From JAAUUE01 sp943370025 (GTDB lineage Bacteria; Cyanobacteriota; Cyanobacteriia; Cyanobacteriales; JAAUUE01): a stretch of DNA of 64,000 nucleotides. The notes beneath the pieces were generated by a model. That model searched no databases. It was not told where the DNA came from and worked only from the letters and a program-made list of their open reading frames with translations. Made by a program: the position numbers and the translations under genes. Every line of letters begins with the position of its first letter. Position 1 is the first letter of the stretch. The DNA is taken from contig CALRPI020000002.1 in the NCBI GenBank assembly GCA_943370025.1, positions 62,001-126,000 on the forward strand, written 5' to 3'. Positions 1 to 8,409 of this stretch are shown here, in pieces.

Positions 1-665
1 TTGGGGTTGAGATCTACACCGATGATCATCCCCGCCCCCACCATCTTTGCTCCCTGCACCACATTTAGCCCAATGCCCCCCAAGCCAAACACAACAACAT
101 TTGCCCCCGGCTCCACCTTAGCAGTATTAATCACCGCCCCAATCCCAGTGGTGACACCACAACCGATGTAGCAGACCTTATCAAAGGGAGCATCTTGGCG
201 AATTTTCGCCAAAGCAATTTCTGGCAGAACCGTGTAGTTAGCAAAGGTGGAAGTACCCATGTAGTGGTAGATAGGTTGCCCCTCAAAGGAGAAGCGACTA
301 GTGCCATCGGGCATTAATCCTTGACCTTGGGTAACACGGATTGCTTGGCAAAGATTGGTTTTTCGACTCAAGCAATACTCACAGTTGCGGCACTCAGGAG
401 TATACAGGGGAATCACATGATCTCCCGGTTTCAGAGAAGTCACCCCAGCCCCCACTTCGACGACAATTCCCGCCCCTTCATGTCCCAAGATGGCGGGAAA
501 TAATCCCTCAGGATCCGCCCCAGACAAAGTATAGGCATCGGTATGACAAACCCCCGTGGCTTTGATTTCCACCAACACTTCCCCAGCTTGGGGTGGGGCA
601 AGTTGGACGGTTTCGAGGCGGAGAGGTTGACCAGCACCAAAGGCGATCGCAGCTTTAACATCCAT
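1..665 (-). CDS. frmA: Class III alcohol dehydrogenase / S-(hydroxymethyl)glutathione dehydrogenase (partial, 3' end outside window)
   Basis: Zinc-dependent medium-chain dehydrogenase that oxidises S-hydroxymethylglutathione (formaldehyde detoxification) and can reduce S-nitrosoglutathione. The first 221 residues are visible. The catalytic zinc site starts with GVCHTDAYTLSG and GHEGAG. The structural zinc loop has four cysteines (PECRNCEYC, then C seven residues later). The Rossmann glycine motif is VFGLGGIGLNV, followed by GVDLNP at the window edge. The start is the ATG at 663-665, giving MDVKAAIAFGAGQPL, which fits class III enzymes. The C-terminal part lies beyond position 1. The reading frames on the opposite strand here are shadows. 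The class III assignment rests on overall similarity and is firm; the exact substrate is inferred from the family. Confidence 0.92.
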   Translation of the reverse strand, partial: MDVKAAIAFGAGQPLRLETVQLAPPQAGEVLVEIKATGVCHTDAYTLSGADPEGLFPAILGHEGAGIVVEVGAGVTSLKPGDHVIPLYTPECRNCEYCLSRKTNLCQAIRVTQGQGLMPDGTSRFSFEGQPIYHYMGTSTFANYTVLPEIALAKIRQDAPFDKVCYIGCGVTTGIGAVINTAKVEPGANVVVFGLGGIGLNVVQGAKMVGAGMIIGVDLNP

Positions 666-694
666 AAGAAATGCACCTATAAAAATTATTTTCC

Positions 695-1006
695 CTACTC
701 AACAATCCACTCAGAACGTCGATCGCCCAAATCCAATGCAAAACTCACCGCCTTCCCCAACCGAGGTCGTTCGCTGGTTTTTTCTACATAATTTTGGAAT
801 TGGGCAACGCCGCCCATGCCTCTGAGATAGCTGGCTACGGTTTCTAGGTGCATAAGATATTCTTCTTCCGTCATCGGGAAAGATACCTGCTCTAGATATT
901 TCCACATGACTTGGACAAAGATTTTGCCCTGCGATCGCCTCAACTGCACATCGTAGGATTTACCCCATTTATTTACTAGAATTTCTCGTAACTCGGCTCC
1001 AGTCAT
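695..1006 (-). CDS. DUF3067 family protein
   Basis: Small soluble protein of 103 aa from a family restricted to cyanobacteria and plastids; its molecular function is unknown to me. Recognisable family stretches are MTGAELREILVNKWGKSYD, LRRSQGKIFVQVMWKYLEQ and the C-terminal RPRLGKAVSFALDLGDR. It starts 2 nt after the stop of the upstream SPFH gene on the same strand (1009) and is probably co-transcribed with it and with nfeD. No membrane segment or signal peptide is visible. Length is normal for the family. Confidence 0.85.
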   Translation of the reverse strand: MTGAELREILVNKWGKSYDVQLRRSQGKIFVQVMWKYLEQVSFPMTEEEYLMHLETVASYLRGMGGVAQFQNYVEKTSERPRLGKAVSFALDLGDRRSEWIVE

Positions 1007-1008
1007 CT

Positions 1009-1953
1009 TTAGCTTTTACCCATATTTAAACCTTTGATGGCATCGTCATCAGCCACGATCGATTTCATTCCCTCAATACTGGCAGGAATGGTTTTCGGAT
1101 CCATAAACATCACCTTGCTGCTATTGCTTGCCCCAATGGTCATGCCCATATCTATATAGTTTTGAGCTAAGACAAACTGGAGAGCTTCCTTGGCTTGGGG
1201 GTCGGTTTGTAAGACCTTGCCAATGATTTGCAAGGACTCGGCTGTGGCTTGGGCGCGGAGGACTTGCTGTTGGCGATCAGCTTGAGCTTTGAGCACCGTA
1301 GCTTTTTGCTGTGCCTCGGCTTGGAGAATTTGCGCCTCTGCTCGACCTTTTGCCGAGTTCACCGCCGCTTCTCTTTCCCCTTCCGAGTTGAGAATTGCCG
1401 CCCGCTTTTTCCGTTCGGCAGACATTTGTAGTTCCATCGCTTCCTGTACCGCTTGGGCAGGGACAATATCCCGCAACTCAATCCGGGTCACTTTTACACC
1501 CCAAGGGTCGGTAGCTTCATCCAATTCTTCTAGCAAAATCACACTAAGCTGGGCGCGGGCGGTAAAGGTTTCATCTAGCTCTAGTTTGCCCACTTCTGCC
1601 CGAATTTGGGTCAGGACAAGGTTGACCATGGCAGCTTGGATATTTTGGACTTTGTAATAGGCTTTCTCCATATCCATAATTCGCCAGTAGACCACCGCAT
1701 CCACGGTGATGGAAACATTATCACGGGTAATACAGGGCTGGGGCGGAATATCCAACACTCGCTCCCGGATGGTTTCTTGATAGACCACCTTATCGAGGAA
1801 AGGGACAAGAAAATTCAAACCGGGGTCTAGTTTGCGTTTGTAGATACCTAGATTTTCCACCAGAGCCTGTTCGCCAGTTTTCACAATTCTGGTGGAGCCA
1901 GCGATCGCCGAACCACCCAATGCCAACATAATTAGTAAAAAAATTTGATTCAT
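1009..1953 (-). CDS. SPFH/Band 7 (stomatin/prohibitin-type) membrane protein
   Basis: Membrane-anchored scaffold of the SPFH superfamily, 314 aa. Such proteins form large rings in membrane microdomains and often modulate proteases or membrane integrity. Residues 1-19 form a single N-terminal hydrophobic anchor. The SPFH domain covers about residues 20-190, including GLNFLVPFLDKV and the conserved RELRDI-type stretch ending at VPAQAVQEAM. An Ala/Glu/Gln-rich coiled coil follows (about 190-240), then a short tail. It lies directly downstream of an nfeD-like gene, the classic partner arrangement for stomatin operons, and upstream of the DUF3067 gene. A strong hairpin separates it from nfeD. Exact cellular role is not deducible here. 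Confidence 0.93.
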   Translation of the reverse strand: MNQIFLLIMLALGGSAIAGSTRIVKTGEQALVENLGIYKRKLDPGLNFLVPFLDKVVYQETIRERVLDIPPQPCITRDNVSITVDAVVYWRIMDMEKAYYKVQNIQAAMVNLVLTQIRAEVGKLELDETFTARAQLSVILLEELDEATDPWGVKVTRIELRDIVPAQAVQEAMELQMSAERKKRAAILNSEGEREAAVNSAKGRAEAQILQAEAQQKATVLKAQADRQQQVLRAQATAESLQIIGKVLQTDPQAKEALQFVLAQNYIDMGMTIGASNSSKVMFMDPKTIPASIEGMKSIVADDDAIKGLNMGKS

Positions 1954-1976
1954 AATTTATTACCTTTTGGGGATGC

Positions 1977-2013
1977 TGATCAATTTGCCGCAAAACGCGC
2001 GGCAAATTGATCA
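1977..2013. repeat. Perfect 15-bp intercistronic hairpin between nfeD and the SPFH gene
   Basis: A 15-nt arm (TGATCAATTTGCCGC) is followed by a 7-nt loop and its exact reverse complement. It sits in the 67-bp gap between two genes of one operon and has no T-run after it in the direction of transcription. It is therefore more likely an mRNA stability or processing element than a full terminator. Confidence 0.7.
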
Positions 2014-2020
2014 ATCATTT

Positions 2021-2446
2021 TTAATCGTGTAAAAATCTTTCTGGCAGCACCACTAAAGTCGTTCCTTCCATTCTCACTACATAGACTTTTTCGTGGGGAG
2101 GAATGGAAATATGTTGATCATCGCATTTTGCCCGCCAAGAATTACCTTCATACATAACTCTTCCAGTCTGACCGGGCAGGATTTCGGTAATAGTTCTTCC
2201 CTCCACTGCATCCATCCTTTTGGCAAGACGTTTGGAGGGAGCAAAACGGCGGAAGAGGAAAATCAACACCGTTGCCAGTACTAGCCATAGAGCAACCTGA
2301 AGACCAAGGGAGGGAACCACTAGAGAAACGGCTGCCACGACCAAAGCAGCCAAGCCCATCATAAAAGCCACAAAAGCGCTCGGAAAAAATAACTCGGTTA
2401 AACAGAGAATTGCCCCAGCTCCTAACCAGATTAATGTTGGACTCAT
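2021..2446 (-). CDS. NfeD-like membrane protein
   Basis: Short NfeD family protein, 141 aa. The N-terminal half has closely spaced hydrophobic segments (about residues 4-65, containing ELFFPSAFVAFMMGLAALVV and the following LVLATVLIFLFRRF). The C-terminal half (about 80-141) is the OB-fold, with GQTGRVMYEGNSWRAKC and the ending VVRMEGTTLVVLP. It lacks the ClpP-like protease domain of long NfeD proteins. NfeD proteins are typically encoded beside stomatin/SPFH genes and interact with them, exactly as here. It is the first gene of the nfeD-SPFH-DUF3067 operon and is divergent from the PP2C gene. Confidence 0.88.
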   Translation of the reverse strand: MSPTLIWLGAGAILCLTELFFPSAFVAFMMGLAALVVAAVSLVVPSLGLQVALWLVLATVLIFLFRRFAPSKRLAKRMDAVEGRTITEILPGQTGRVMYEGNSWRAKCDDQHISIPPHEKVYVVRMEGTTLVVLPERFLHD

Positions 2447-2617
2447 GGTGAAATCTTCAAGACAAATTGTTTTGGGAATATACTTCCATCATAATCTGTT
2501 TACCTACTGCTGTTTACCGACTGCTACTATGGCGATTAAGATAATCATAGCTATTTGGCTCTTTATAGGCTGCGATCGCTGGGTCAAGAGCGGCTTTCTT
2601 CACGAAGATTTAATATT

Positions 2618-4486
2618 ATGACGGATTCCCCCATGACAACTAGTCCCTATCTCTGGGCGATCGGCAAGGATTTACCAGAGCTACCCGCCACGGAATTACT
2701 CAAGGGCAGGTATCAACTCCTGTCTCCGCACCTGTGGCTAGATACCCAGAGCGATACTCCTCCAGAGCAGCCCAGTAAACTAGAGCTAGTCAAGCCTTAT
2801 CTTCTTTTACATCCCTACCAATTGCACCTCCCTCAGCTTTATGGCGTGTGTCAGCTAGAGGATAGCCCCGATATTTTGCTTTTAGAAAATGTTCCCTGCG
2901 ATCGCCAAGGGCAACTCTACCCCAGTCTCGCCTCGGAATGGAGCAAGGCGAGTCCCGTGCGTCAACTCTATTGGCTCTGGCAGATACTGGAACTTTGGAC
3001 ACCCACGGCAGAGGTGGGAGTCACCGCTAGCTGGATCGATCCCGAAAATATTCGCGTGGAAGGCTGGCGCATCCGATTGGTGCAACTCCACACTGGAAAT
3101 CCGGCTGGTTTGGGGGATTTGGCGCAAGTTTGGCAAACCTTAGTGTCAACTGCGGCGATCGTAATTCAAGAACCTTTGGCAAAGATTATTGCCGAAATGC
3201 CGGAGGCAAAGTTAGAGACGATCGCCGATCGACTCAACCAACTGCTCCTGCAACAAGCCGCCCTCCAACCCCTCCGCCTCAGAGTTGTGGGAGCCACCGA
3301 TGCTGGACCTCAACAGGTGCAAAATGAAGATACTTGTTATCCCCTCTTGGCAGATTTACCCAGTAATAACCAAACCTACGATCCCCTGATTCCTTTTTTG
3401 AGCATTGTCTGTGATGGGGTGGGAGGTCATGAGGGCGGCGAAGTTGCCAGCCAATTGGCGGTAGAAACCGTGAAGTTGCAGATTCGGGCTTTGCTGAAAG
3501 AGGTCAGCGAAGACCCCCAATTGATGTCCCCGGAACTGGTCATGGAGCAGTTGCAGGAAATTCTCCGGGTGGTGAACAATATGATCGCCGGGCGCAATGA
3601 CGAGCAACAGCGGGAATCCCGGCGGCGGATGGGAACTACCTTGATTATGGCATTGCAACTGCCCCAGCAAATTGATACCAACCAAGGCAAGCGCAACAGC
3701 CACGAACTTTATATCATCAGCGTCGGAGATAGCCGCGCCTACTGGATCACCGAGGAGTATTGCCACCAACTGACGGTGGATGACGATGTGGCGAACCGAG
3801 AAGTCCGACTGGGCAGGAGTTTATACCGTCAGGCTCTGCAAAGAACCGATGCCCTATCTCTGACCCAAGCGATTGGCACGAGATCGGCAGAACACCTCAG
3901 CCCAACAGTCCAGCGCTTGATTATTGAAGAAGATGGCTTATTACTTTTGTGTAGTGATGGCTTGAGTGATCAGCAACGGGTGGAAACCTCTTGGCAAGGG
4001 ATTGTCGGGGAAATCACTGGGGGGAAGATTGCCCTAGAAACAGCAGTGGAGCAATTATTGGCGATCGCTAGTCGGGAAAATGGCCATGACAATGCCTCAG
4101 TAGTCTTAACCTATTGCAGTATTGCCCCAGAGCATCCCGTGTTGTTGAATGCCGACCAACAATCTTTGATCAACCTAGGCGTGCCTCTAGAACCAGAATC
4201 TTACCTATCTCCAGCCTCTGCCCAGCTTTTGTATGCCGACAGTGAACCGTCTGTAGATATGGGAGATAGATTTGCCCGGAGGCGCTATCAACAGATGATG
4301 ATGGCGAGGAAAATAGGCACAGGAGTGGGGATAGCAGCGATCGCTCTAATCTCTACTTTCCTAATCTGGAATATGGTGGATTCTGCTGGTCTGCAAAAAC
4401 AATGGCAGCGAATTTTCCCCCCTCAGTCTGCCCCTAGCCCCAATAAACCTACCCAGCCTGCTCCTAGCCCCAATAAACCAAAGTAG
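2618..4486 (+). CDS. PP2C-type Ser/Thr protein phosphatase with C-terminal membrane anchor
   Basis: Metal-dependent phosphatase of the PPM family, about 622 aa. The PP2C domain lies at about residues 220-510 with all signature motifs: GATDAGPQQVQNED, CDGVGGHEGGE, GTTLIMAL, VGDSRAYWI, LTQAIGT, CSDGLSDQ and the terminal GHDNASVVL. All metal-binding aspartates are present, so it should be active. The first ~215 residues form a separate region I do not recognise, beginning LWAIGKDLPELPATELLKGRY. A single membrane segment near 567-590 (GIAAIALISTFLIWNMV) is followed by a Pro-rich tail with two SPNKP repeats. The ATG at 2618 was chosen; an in-frame TTG at 2555 and an ATG at 2633 are alternatives. 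Probably reverses Ser/Thr kinase signalling at the membrane; targets unknown. Confidence 0.88.
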   Translation: MTDSPMTTSPYLWAIGKDLPELPATELLKGRYQLLSPHLWLDTQSDTPPEQPSKLELVKPYLLLHPYQLHLPQLYGVCQLEDSPDILLLENVPCDRQGQLYPSLASEWSKASPVRQLYWLWQILELWTPTAEVGVTASWIDPENIRVEGWRIRLVQLHTGNPAGLGDLAQVWQTLVSTAAIVIQEPLAKIIAEMPEAKLETIADRLNQLLLQQAALQPLRLRVVGATDAGPQQVQNEDTCYPLLADLPSNNQTYDPLIPFLSIVCDGVGGHEGGEVASQLAVETVKLQIRALLKEVSEDPQLMSPELVMEQLQEILRVVNNMIAGRNDEQQRESRRRMGTTLIMALQLPQQIDTNQGKRNSHELYIISVGDSRAYWITEEYCHQLTVDDDVANREVRLGRSLYRQALQRTDALSLTQAIGTRSAEHLSPTVQRLIIEEDGLLLLCSDGLSDQQRVETSWQGIVGEITGGKIALETAVEQLLAIASRENGHDNASVVLTYCSIAPEHPVLLNADQQSLINLGVPLEPESYLSPASAQLLYADSEPSVDMGDRFARRRYQQMMMARKIGTGVGIAAIALISTFLIWNMVDSAGLQKQWQRIFPPQSAPSPNKPTQPAPSPNKPK

Positions 4487-4591
4487 ATTCAGATTTTCAG
4501 ATTTCCCGAAATTGGCGAAGAGGAAAAGTCGGGAATCTTTTTGAGATTGTGATGCTGATGAGAAATCTGGCGCAGATTCCCGAATTTTGGT

Positions 4592-4695
4592 GAGACCATT
4601 TTGCCAAATAGTTGATACAAATAAGATTTTGAATACCTTACTGTGTAAGGGTTTAAATCAAGAAAATGGGTTCACTATTTTCTTGATTTGGTATG
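4592..4695. repeat. Miniature element, family F (copy F1)
   Basis: About 104 bp, related along its whole length (inverted orientation) to 52506-52612. Ends read GAGACCATTTTG and TTGATTTGGTATGAG. Shared interior features include TACAAATAAGA, AATACCTT and the inverted pair AATCAAGAAAATGG/TTTTCTTGATT. No coding capacity; a short open frame across it is spurious. Confidence 0.65.
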
Positions 4696-4725
4696 AGACC
4701 GTGCGATCGAGGGCAGATTTACTGT

Positions 4726-4830
4726 TACAGCAGTTTGAGAGTGGGCGGCTACAGCCCCCCATTCTCAAACCAAACCCTGATCAGCAGTCTAATATTGACA
4801 GCATGTTTCCTTTGCACGAAAACCGCTGTA
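4726..4830. repeat. Miniature element, family A (copy A1)
   Basis: A 105-bp element bounded by TACAGCAGTTTG and a diverged CGCTGTA end, with TA at both termini. The left half carries the imperfect hairpin GAGAGTGGGCGGC-tac-AGCCCCCCATTCTC. It lies 31 bp downstream of F1, in the gap between the convergent PP2C and SLH genes. Confidence 0.65.
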
Positions 4831-4845
4831 ACTGATAACTTTTAA

Positions 4846-6138
4846 CTAATTACCTAGTACTAGATCGCTCTGGGTAGTTAGCTGTAAATCTGTAGTTGGA
4901 TTAATGATCACCAACTGATTTCCATTATTAGGATTAGACGCAGGACGATTCCCACCACTGAGGATTGTCCCCAAAATCCCTTCCAAATTAAATCCGCCAC
5001 CGCCACCCAGCACAGACCCAAGGATTGTCCGGGCAGCCGTAGAGATCACAGCATCTCCCACGCCTTGCTGACTAACTGATTCCGCTGGCTGACTGCTAAC
5101 AAGCCTTGAACTAGCATTGAAAGTGTAGGCTTGATTACCGATAATCAATCGCTGCGCCACAAACTGCGCCCCCATGAATTGGCTGCCATTAAACCGAGAA
5201 GTTAGCTGCCCTTCAACTTGGCTATCCCTAGGGATGATTACCTGCCCTTGGGTATTAATAATATTATCAGCCACCAACAAAACTAGGTTTTGATTTTCCC
5301 CCGGTGTAATTACAATTTTCTGCGCCTGAGGATAGCGAACATTAATCAAGGTATTTGTGGCAATCCGGTTGCCAAAATTTTGGGGATTGTTAGCAACTGG
5401 ATTAGTAGAGTTGGAGTTAGAGGGATTAGATAGATTAGGATTACTCGCAGTTCCAGTACCCGGTTGGACAATATAACGGGCAGCATTGCGATTAGTTACA
5501 GGATCAAACACGCCTTGATTCACTAATGCTTGATAGATAAAAGCCGTCACCTCTGCTCTAGTAGCTGGTTTGTTAGGATCAAAGAACTGCACATCTGGAT
5601 AATTGACGACTAATCCGTTTTCCGTAGCCGCTGCCAGCCCATCAACAGCCGGTCGGGGAATCCGAGCTACATCCTGATAAACTCCCAAGACAGTTTGGGG
5701 GGTACCACGGGGAGCCAAGCCTAAGCCATTGGTAATTGCCATAACTACTTGAAGACGGGAGAGGGTATCGGTTCCTTGAATTTGGCTGGGGGGAATCGGG
5801 CGATTGTTTTGAAAATTAAAACTAGACCAATAGTTAGCCGCAGTAGTATTAAATTCTTGGTTGAGGCGGACACTGCGGTTATTGAATACTTGACTCAGCA
5901 TTGAGTTAAACTGATCTCGGCTAATGGTCTGGTCTGGTTGGAAGGTGCGATCGGCAAAGCCGTTCACTAATCCTTCTTGACCTAAAGTTTGAATAAAAGG
6001 ACGCGCCCAATGGTCTTGGATATCGCTAAAGGTGGCACGGGTTTGAGCCATAACTAGAGCGGGAACCGCCGTGGTTAATCCTAAAGCAACTAAAGCGATC
6101 CCACTAGTCCTACGCCCAAAAGAATTTTGAAAACCCAT
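4846..6138 (-). CDS. S-layer homology (SLH) domain envelope protein
   Basis: Exported protein of 430 aa. Residues 1-31 are a signal peptide ending ALVMAQ. SLH modules occupy about residues 35-205: one with FSDIQDHWARPFIQTLG and the GFADRTFQPDQTISRDQF consensus, and a later one ending FFDPNKPATRAEVTAFIYQAL. SLH domains bind cell-wall polymers. An Asn/Ser/Pro-rich linker (about 225-255) leads to a C-terminal region with a conserved-looking LINVRYPQAQKIVITPGENQ stretch and a Gly-rich segment (LGSVLGGGGGFNLEGILGTI). This is not a porin: no outer-membrane barrel follows the SLH part. Monocistronic, convergent with the PP2C gene. Role inferred as cell-wall-associated; the C-terminal domain is unassigned. 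Confidence 0.88.
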   Translation of the reverse strand: MGFQNSFGRRTSGIALVALGLTTAVPALVMAQTRATFSDIQDHWARPFIQTLGQEGLVNGFADRTFQPDQTISRDQFNSMLSQVFNNRSVRLNQEFNTTAANYWSSFNFQNNRPIPPSQIQGTDTLSRLQVVMAITNGLGLAPRGTPQTVLGVYQDVARIPRPAVDGLAAATENGLVVNYPDVQFFDPNKPATRAEVTAFIYQALVNQGVFDPVTNRNAARYIVQPGTGTASNPNLSNPSNSNSTNPVANNPQNFGNRIATNTLINVRYPQAQKIVITPGENQNLVLLVADNIINTQGQVIIPRDSQVEGQLTSRFNGSQFMGAQFVAQRLIIGNQAYTFNASSRLVSSQPAESVSQQGVGDAVISTAARTILGSVLGGGGGFNLEGILGTILSGGNRPASNPNNGNQLVIINPTTDLQLTTQSDLVLGN

Positions 6139-6191
6139 AGCTAATTAATCTCCCCAAAATGGTAATTTTTGATCATAAATTCCTGCTGTAG

Positions 6192-6271
6192 GAGGTCATT
6201 TATAAAGGTGGTTAGAAGGTTTAATTTTTCGCTCCCGGCGGGGGCAAGAATCAGGCTTTATAAATAGCCTC
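6192..6271. repeat. Miniature palindromic element, family E (copy E1)
   Basis: An 80-bp near-perfect palindrome with ends GAGGTCATTTATAAA and TTTATAAATAGCCTC, and a core hairpin around GCTCCCGGCGGGGGC. The ends match the terminal repeat of the IS5-type relic at 39667-39899. Flanking 3-mers are TAG and TAA, a probable decayed TNA duplication. Confidence 0.75.
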
Positions 6272-6374
6272 TAACAGCTCTTCTGATTAGACAGCATACA
6301 AGCTTAGATACAATGCCTGTATTTGAATTTACAGATTTTCTCAATAATTTGATATTAATTGACTCTCAAAGGAC

Positions 6375-6460
6375 TTACACACTGTGAATAAATTATCTAG
6401 GATTCTGGAGGTTGTGGCGGGCTTGAGGGTCATCGAAGCCCACAACTTCTAATTGTGTAA
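6375..6460. repeat. Miniature element, family B (copy B1)
   Basis: An 86-bp element with terminal TTACACACTG / AATTGTGTAA inverted ends and an internal hairpin (GTTGTGGCGGGCTT...AAGCCCACAAC). Its left part, including TGTGAATAAATTAT and AGGATTCTGG, recurs at 27177-27277. Confidence 0.6.
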
Positions 6461-6479
6461 ATCTTGTCTAATTTGGTAT

Positions 6480-6585
6480 TACAGCACTTTGCGTTCAAAT
6501 GAGACACTCCACAAATATTGTAAAGTCATATTAATGTTAGGTTTGAGAGTGGGTGGCTGTAGCCACTCACTCTCAAACTGCTGTA
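6480..6585. repeat. Miniature element, family A (copy A2)
   Basis: A 106-bp element in inverted orientation relative to A1 and A4. It starts TACAGCACTTTGCGTTC and ends AAACTGCTGTA, with TA at both termini. The core is the GAGAGTGGGTGGC-tgt-AGCCACTCACTCTC hairpin. It shares most bases with A4 (24465-24569) and A9 (63280-63400). Confidence 0.75.
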
Positions 6586-6663
6586 AAAATCATGACCTAT
6601 TTAGACTTCTTTAGTTCCTACAGATCTAGATTTTTGGGTAGTCCTAAAAAGGTAAGGATTTTA

Positions 6664-6702
6664 GGGCAAGGATTCCCCCCGCAGCGCGGGGGGAATCCTT
6701 GC
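6664..6702. terminator. Long GC-rich hairpin, possible terminator of the GT2 gene
   Basis: An 18-bp arm (GGCAAGGATTCCCCCCGC), a 3-nt loop and its exact complement, downstream of the GT2 stop on the minus strand. No T-run is obvious, so this may be a repeat core rather than a classical terminator. Together with E1, B1 and A2 it fills the 650-bp gene-free stretch from 6139 to 6789, where I see no gene. Confidence 0.5.
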
Positions 6703-6789
6703 CTATCTGGCACTAACGATTTTTGTTAGTCTGTGAAGACGGACTTTGTTCTTGTCGTTGCGGTTTCAACCGCCAGAAACTTTTCAGAT

Positions 6790-7755
6790 TTATTTGACTT
6801 TTTGATCCTGCTGCTGTTCAAAGCCATAGATATCTCTCACAAAGTACAAAGGTCTGCCTTTGACTTCTTGGTAAATTCTGCCCAGATATTCACCAATTAC
6901 GCCTAAGGTGACTAACTGAATGCCGCCGAGAAATAGCACCGCCACCATCAGGGAAGCATAGCCGGGAACATCGATGCCGAAGATGAGAGTCCGCAGAATT
7001 AGATAAGTGGCGTAGAAAACTGCGGGGAGAGCGATCGCTAACCCGACATAACTCCAAATTTTCAAAGGCATGAAGCTAAAAGAGGTGAAGCCTTCTAGGG
7101 CAAAGTTCCAGAGTTTCCAATAATTCCAGCTACTGCTACCCCGGTGGCGAGGAGGGCGATCGAACACTACGGCAGTTTGTTTATAGCCCACCCAAGAAAA
7201 CAAACCCTTCATAAACCGATTTCGTTCTGGCAGTTGCCGCAAAGCTTGGACTACTCGGCGATCAAGTAACCTAAAATCCCCCGTGTTATCAGGAATGACA
7301 ACTTCACTAATCATATTTAGTACTCGATAGAAACCAAAGGCAGTCAGTCGCTTCAGCCAAGTTTCCCCAGCCCGCGATCGTCTAGTGGCATAAACCACAT
7401 CGTAACCTTGCCGCCATTTCACCAACAATTCCCCAATCAATTCCGGTGGGTCTTGCAGATCCGCATCAATAATCACCACCGCTTCCCCTTGGGTATAATC
7501 CAAACCAGCACTCAGGGCAACTTCCTTGCCAAAATTCCGAGACAGATTAACTATTTTAATTTCTGGATGCTGCTGGTGATAATCCACTAAGCCCTTGAGA
7601 GTATTGTCCTTGCTGCCATCATTAATACAAATAATTTCGTAGGTCAAATCTAAGTTTTGTAAGACTCCCAACAGGCGCTGAAATAGATAGTCTAAATTTT
7701 CCTGTTCATTATAGACAGGGACAATTACAGAGATTCCGATGTTACTTGAATCCAT
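6790..7755 (-). CDS. GT2 glycosyltransferase, DPM1/GtrB-like, with C-terminal membrane segments
   Basis: Family 2 glycosyltransferase of 321 aa, probably transferring a sugar from a nucleotide sugar to polyprenyl phosphate at the cytoplasmic membrane. GT-A signature: VIVPVYNEQENLDYLF, CINDGSKDNT, LSRNFGKEVALSAGLD and the metal-binding DADLQDPPELI. The acceptor region includes RRSRAGETWLKRL and DNTGDFRLLDRRVV. Two transmembrane helices follow at about residues 230-290 (KIWSYVGLAIALPAVFYATY and SLMVAVLFLGGIQLVTLGVI), the standard DPM1/GtrB topology. The final EYLGRIYQEVKGRPLYFV is typical of the family. Acceptor and sugar cannot be read from sequence. Confidence 0.93.
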   Translation of the reverse strand: MDSSNIGISVIVPVYNEQENLDYLFQRLLGVLQNLDLTYEIICINDGSKDNTLKGLVDYHQQHPEIKIVNLSRNFGKEVALSAGLDYTQGEAVVIIDADLQDPPELIGELLVKWRQGYDVVYATRRSRAGETWLKRLTAFGFYRVLNMISEVVIPDNTGDFRLLDRRVVQALRQLPERNRFMKGLFSWVGYKQTAVVFDRPPRHRGSSSWNYWKLWNFALEGFTSFSFMPLKIWSYVGLAIALPAVFYATYLILRTLIFGIDVPGYASLMVAVLFLGGIQLVTLGVIGEYLGRIYQEVKGRPLYFVRDIYGFEQQQDQKVK

Positions 7756-7784
7756 TTATTTAGCTATTTTAGCTATCAACCAAA

Positions 7785-7804
7785 AACCCCCCTTTTGAAG
7801 GGGG
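7785..7804. repeat. Short C/G-rich inverted repeat
   Basis: CCCCCC-tttt-gaa-GGGGGG followed by caggggggat, in the spacer between the GT2 gene and tRNA-Ser. This is a common dispersed cyanobacterial intergenic motif. No function assigned. Confidence 0.4.
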
Positions 7805-7845
7805 GCAGGGGGGATAGCCCCAGAATACTCTAGACAAAATAGAAC

Positions 7846-7936
7846 GGAGAGGGAGGGATTCGAACCCTCGGTAGGGCATTACTGTTCCTACAACAGATTA
7901 GCAATCTGCCGCTTTCGACCACTCAGCCACCTCTCC
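7846..7936 (-). tRNA. tRNA-Ser (anticodon GCT)
   Basis: A 91-nt class II tRNA with a long variable arm. The 7-bp acceptor stem pairs GGAGAGG with CCTCTCC. The D arm contains GCTGAGTGGTCGAAAGC. The anticodon stem-loop is CAGATTGCTAATCTG with anticodon GCT (serine AGC/AGT codons). The T arm contains GGTTCGAATCC. No CCA is encoded, as is usual in cyanobacteria. Confidence 0.97.
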
Positions 7937-8109
7937 AGATTACATTTTTGTATCTTAGCACAAGGGTAGGGATTACTCAAGGAAGTTTTGGCGATTTTTC
8001 CCAATTGTCTAGGGGGTTAGCTGAAAAAATGGCTAGGTATAGAGTAATACGTACTTCATTCATAGGGTTTATGTAATTGCTTGATTTGTGGCAATTTTAT
8101 TGTGATCGA

Positions 8110-8382
8110 TTAATTTTGTTCTCCCGGTTCAACTTGGGTAGGTTGATTAGTTTCAGCGATCGTAGCTGCGGTTGCCGCAATCGTCGCCTCCACTTCAGCC
8201 ACAGGCAAATCTAAGAATAGGGCAATTTGCTCTGAGGGTAATTCCATATTAAACATTCTCAGGATTGCTAATTTTTGTGCTTCAGCCTTACCTTCAGCCT
8301 TACCTTCAGCCTCTCCTTCAGCAAAAACTTCTTGATAAAATCTGGTTTGTTTCAAGTCACTCATCATAAACATCGTCGCCAT
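8110..8382 (-). pseudogene. C-terminal remnant of an Rpn/DUF2887-like PD-(D/E)XK nuclease-transposase protein
   Basis: Ninety residues that match only the tail of the large cyanobacterial Rpn/DUF2887-type families: SDLKQTRFYQEVFAEGEAEG followed by an EGKAEGKAEA repeat, then LAILRMFNMELPSEQIALFL and an Ala/Thr-rich end. The homologous frame continues a few codons upstream of the ATG (DFEE) and then hits a stop, so the catalytic domain is gone. It could still be translated from the ATG at 8382, preceded by GAGGAG, but a nuclease function is excluded by the truncation. Family assignment comes from the characteristic tail only. Confidence 0.55.
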
Positions 8383-8409
8383 CTCCTCAAAGTCCTATTT
8401 TCTGGGGTG

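Noticed and set aside
321..791. Several plus-strand frames opposite the left-edge dehydrogenase
   Set aside because: Antisense shadows of the class III alcohol dehydrogenase, whose zinc motifs are unambiguous.
4587..4835. 82-aa open frame between the PP2C and SLH genes
   Set aside because: Entirely within repeat copies F1 and A1.
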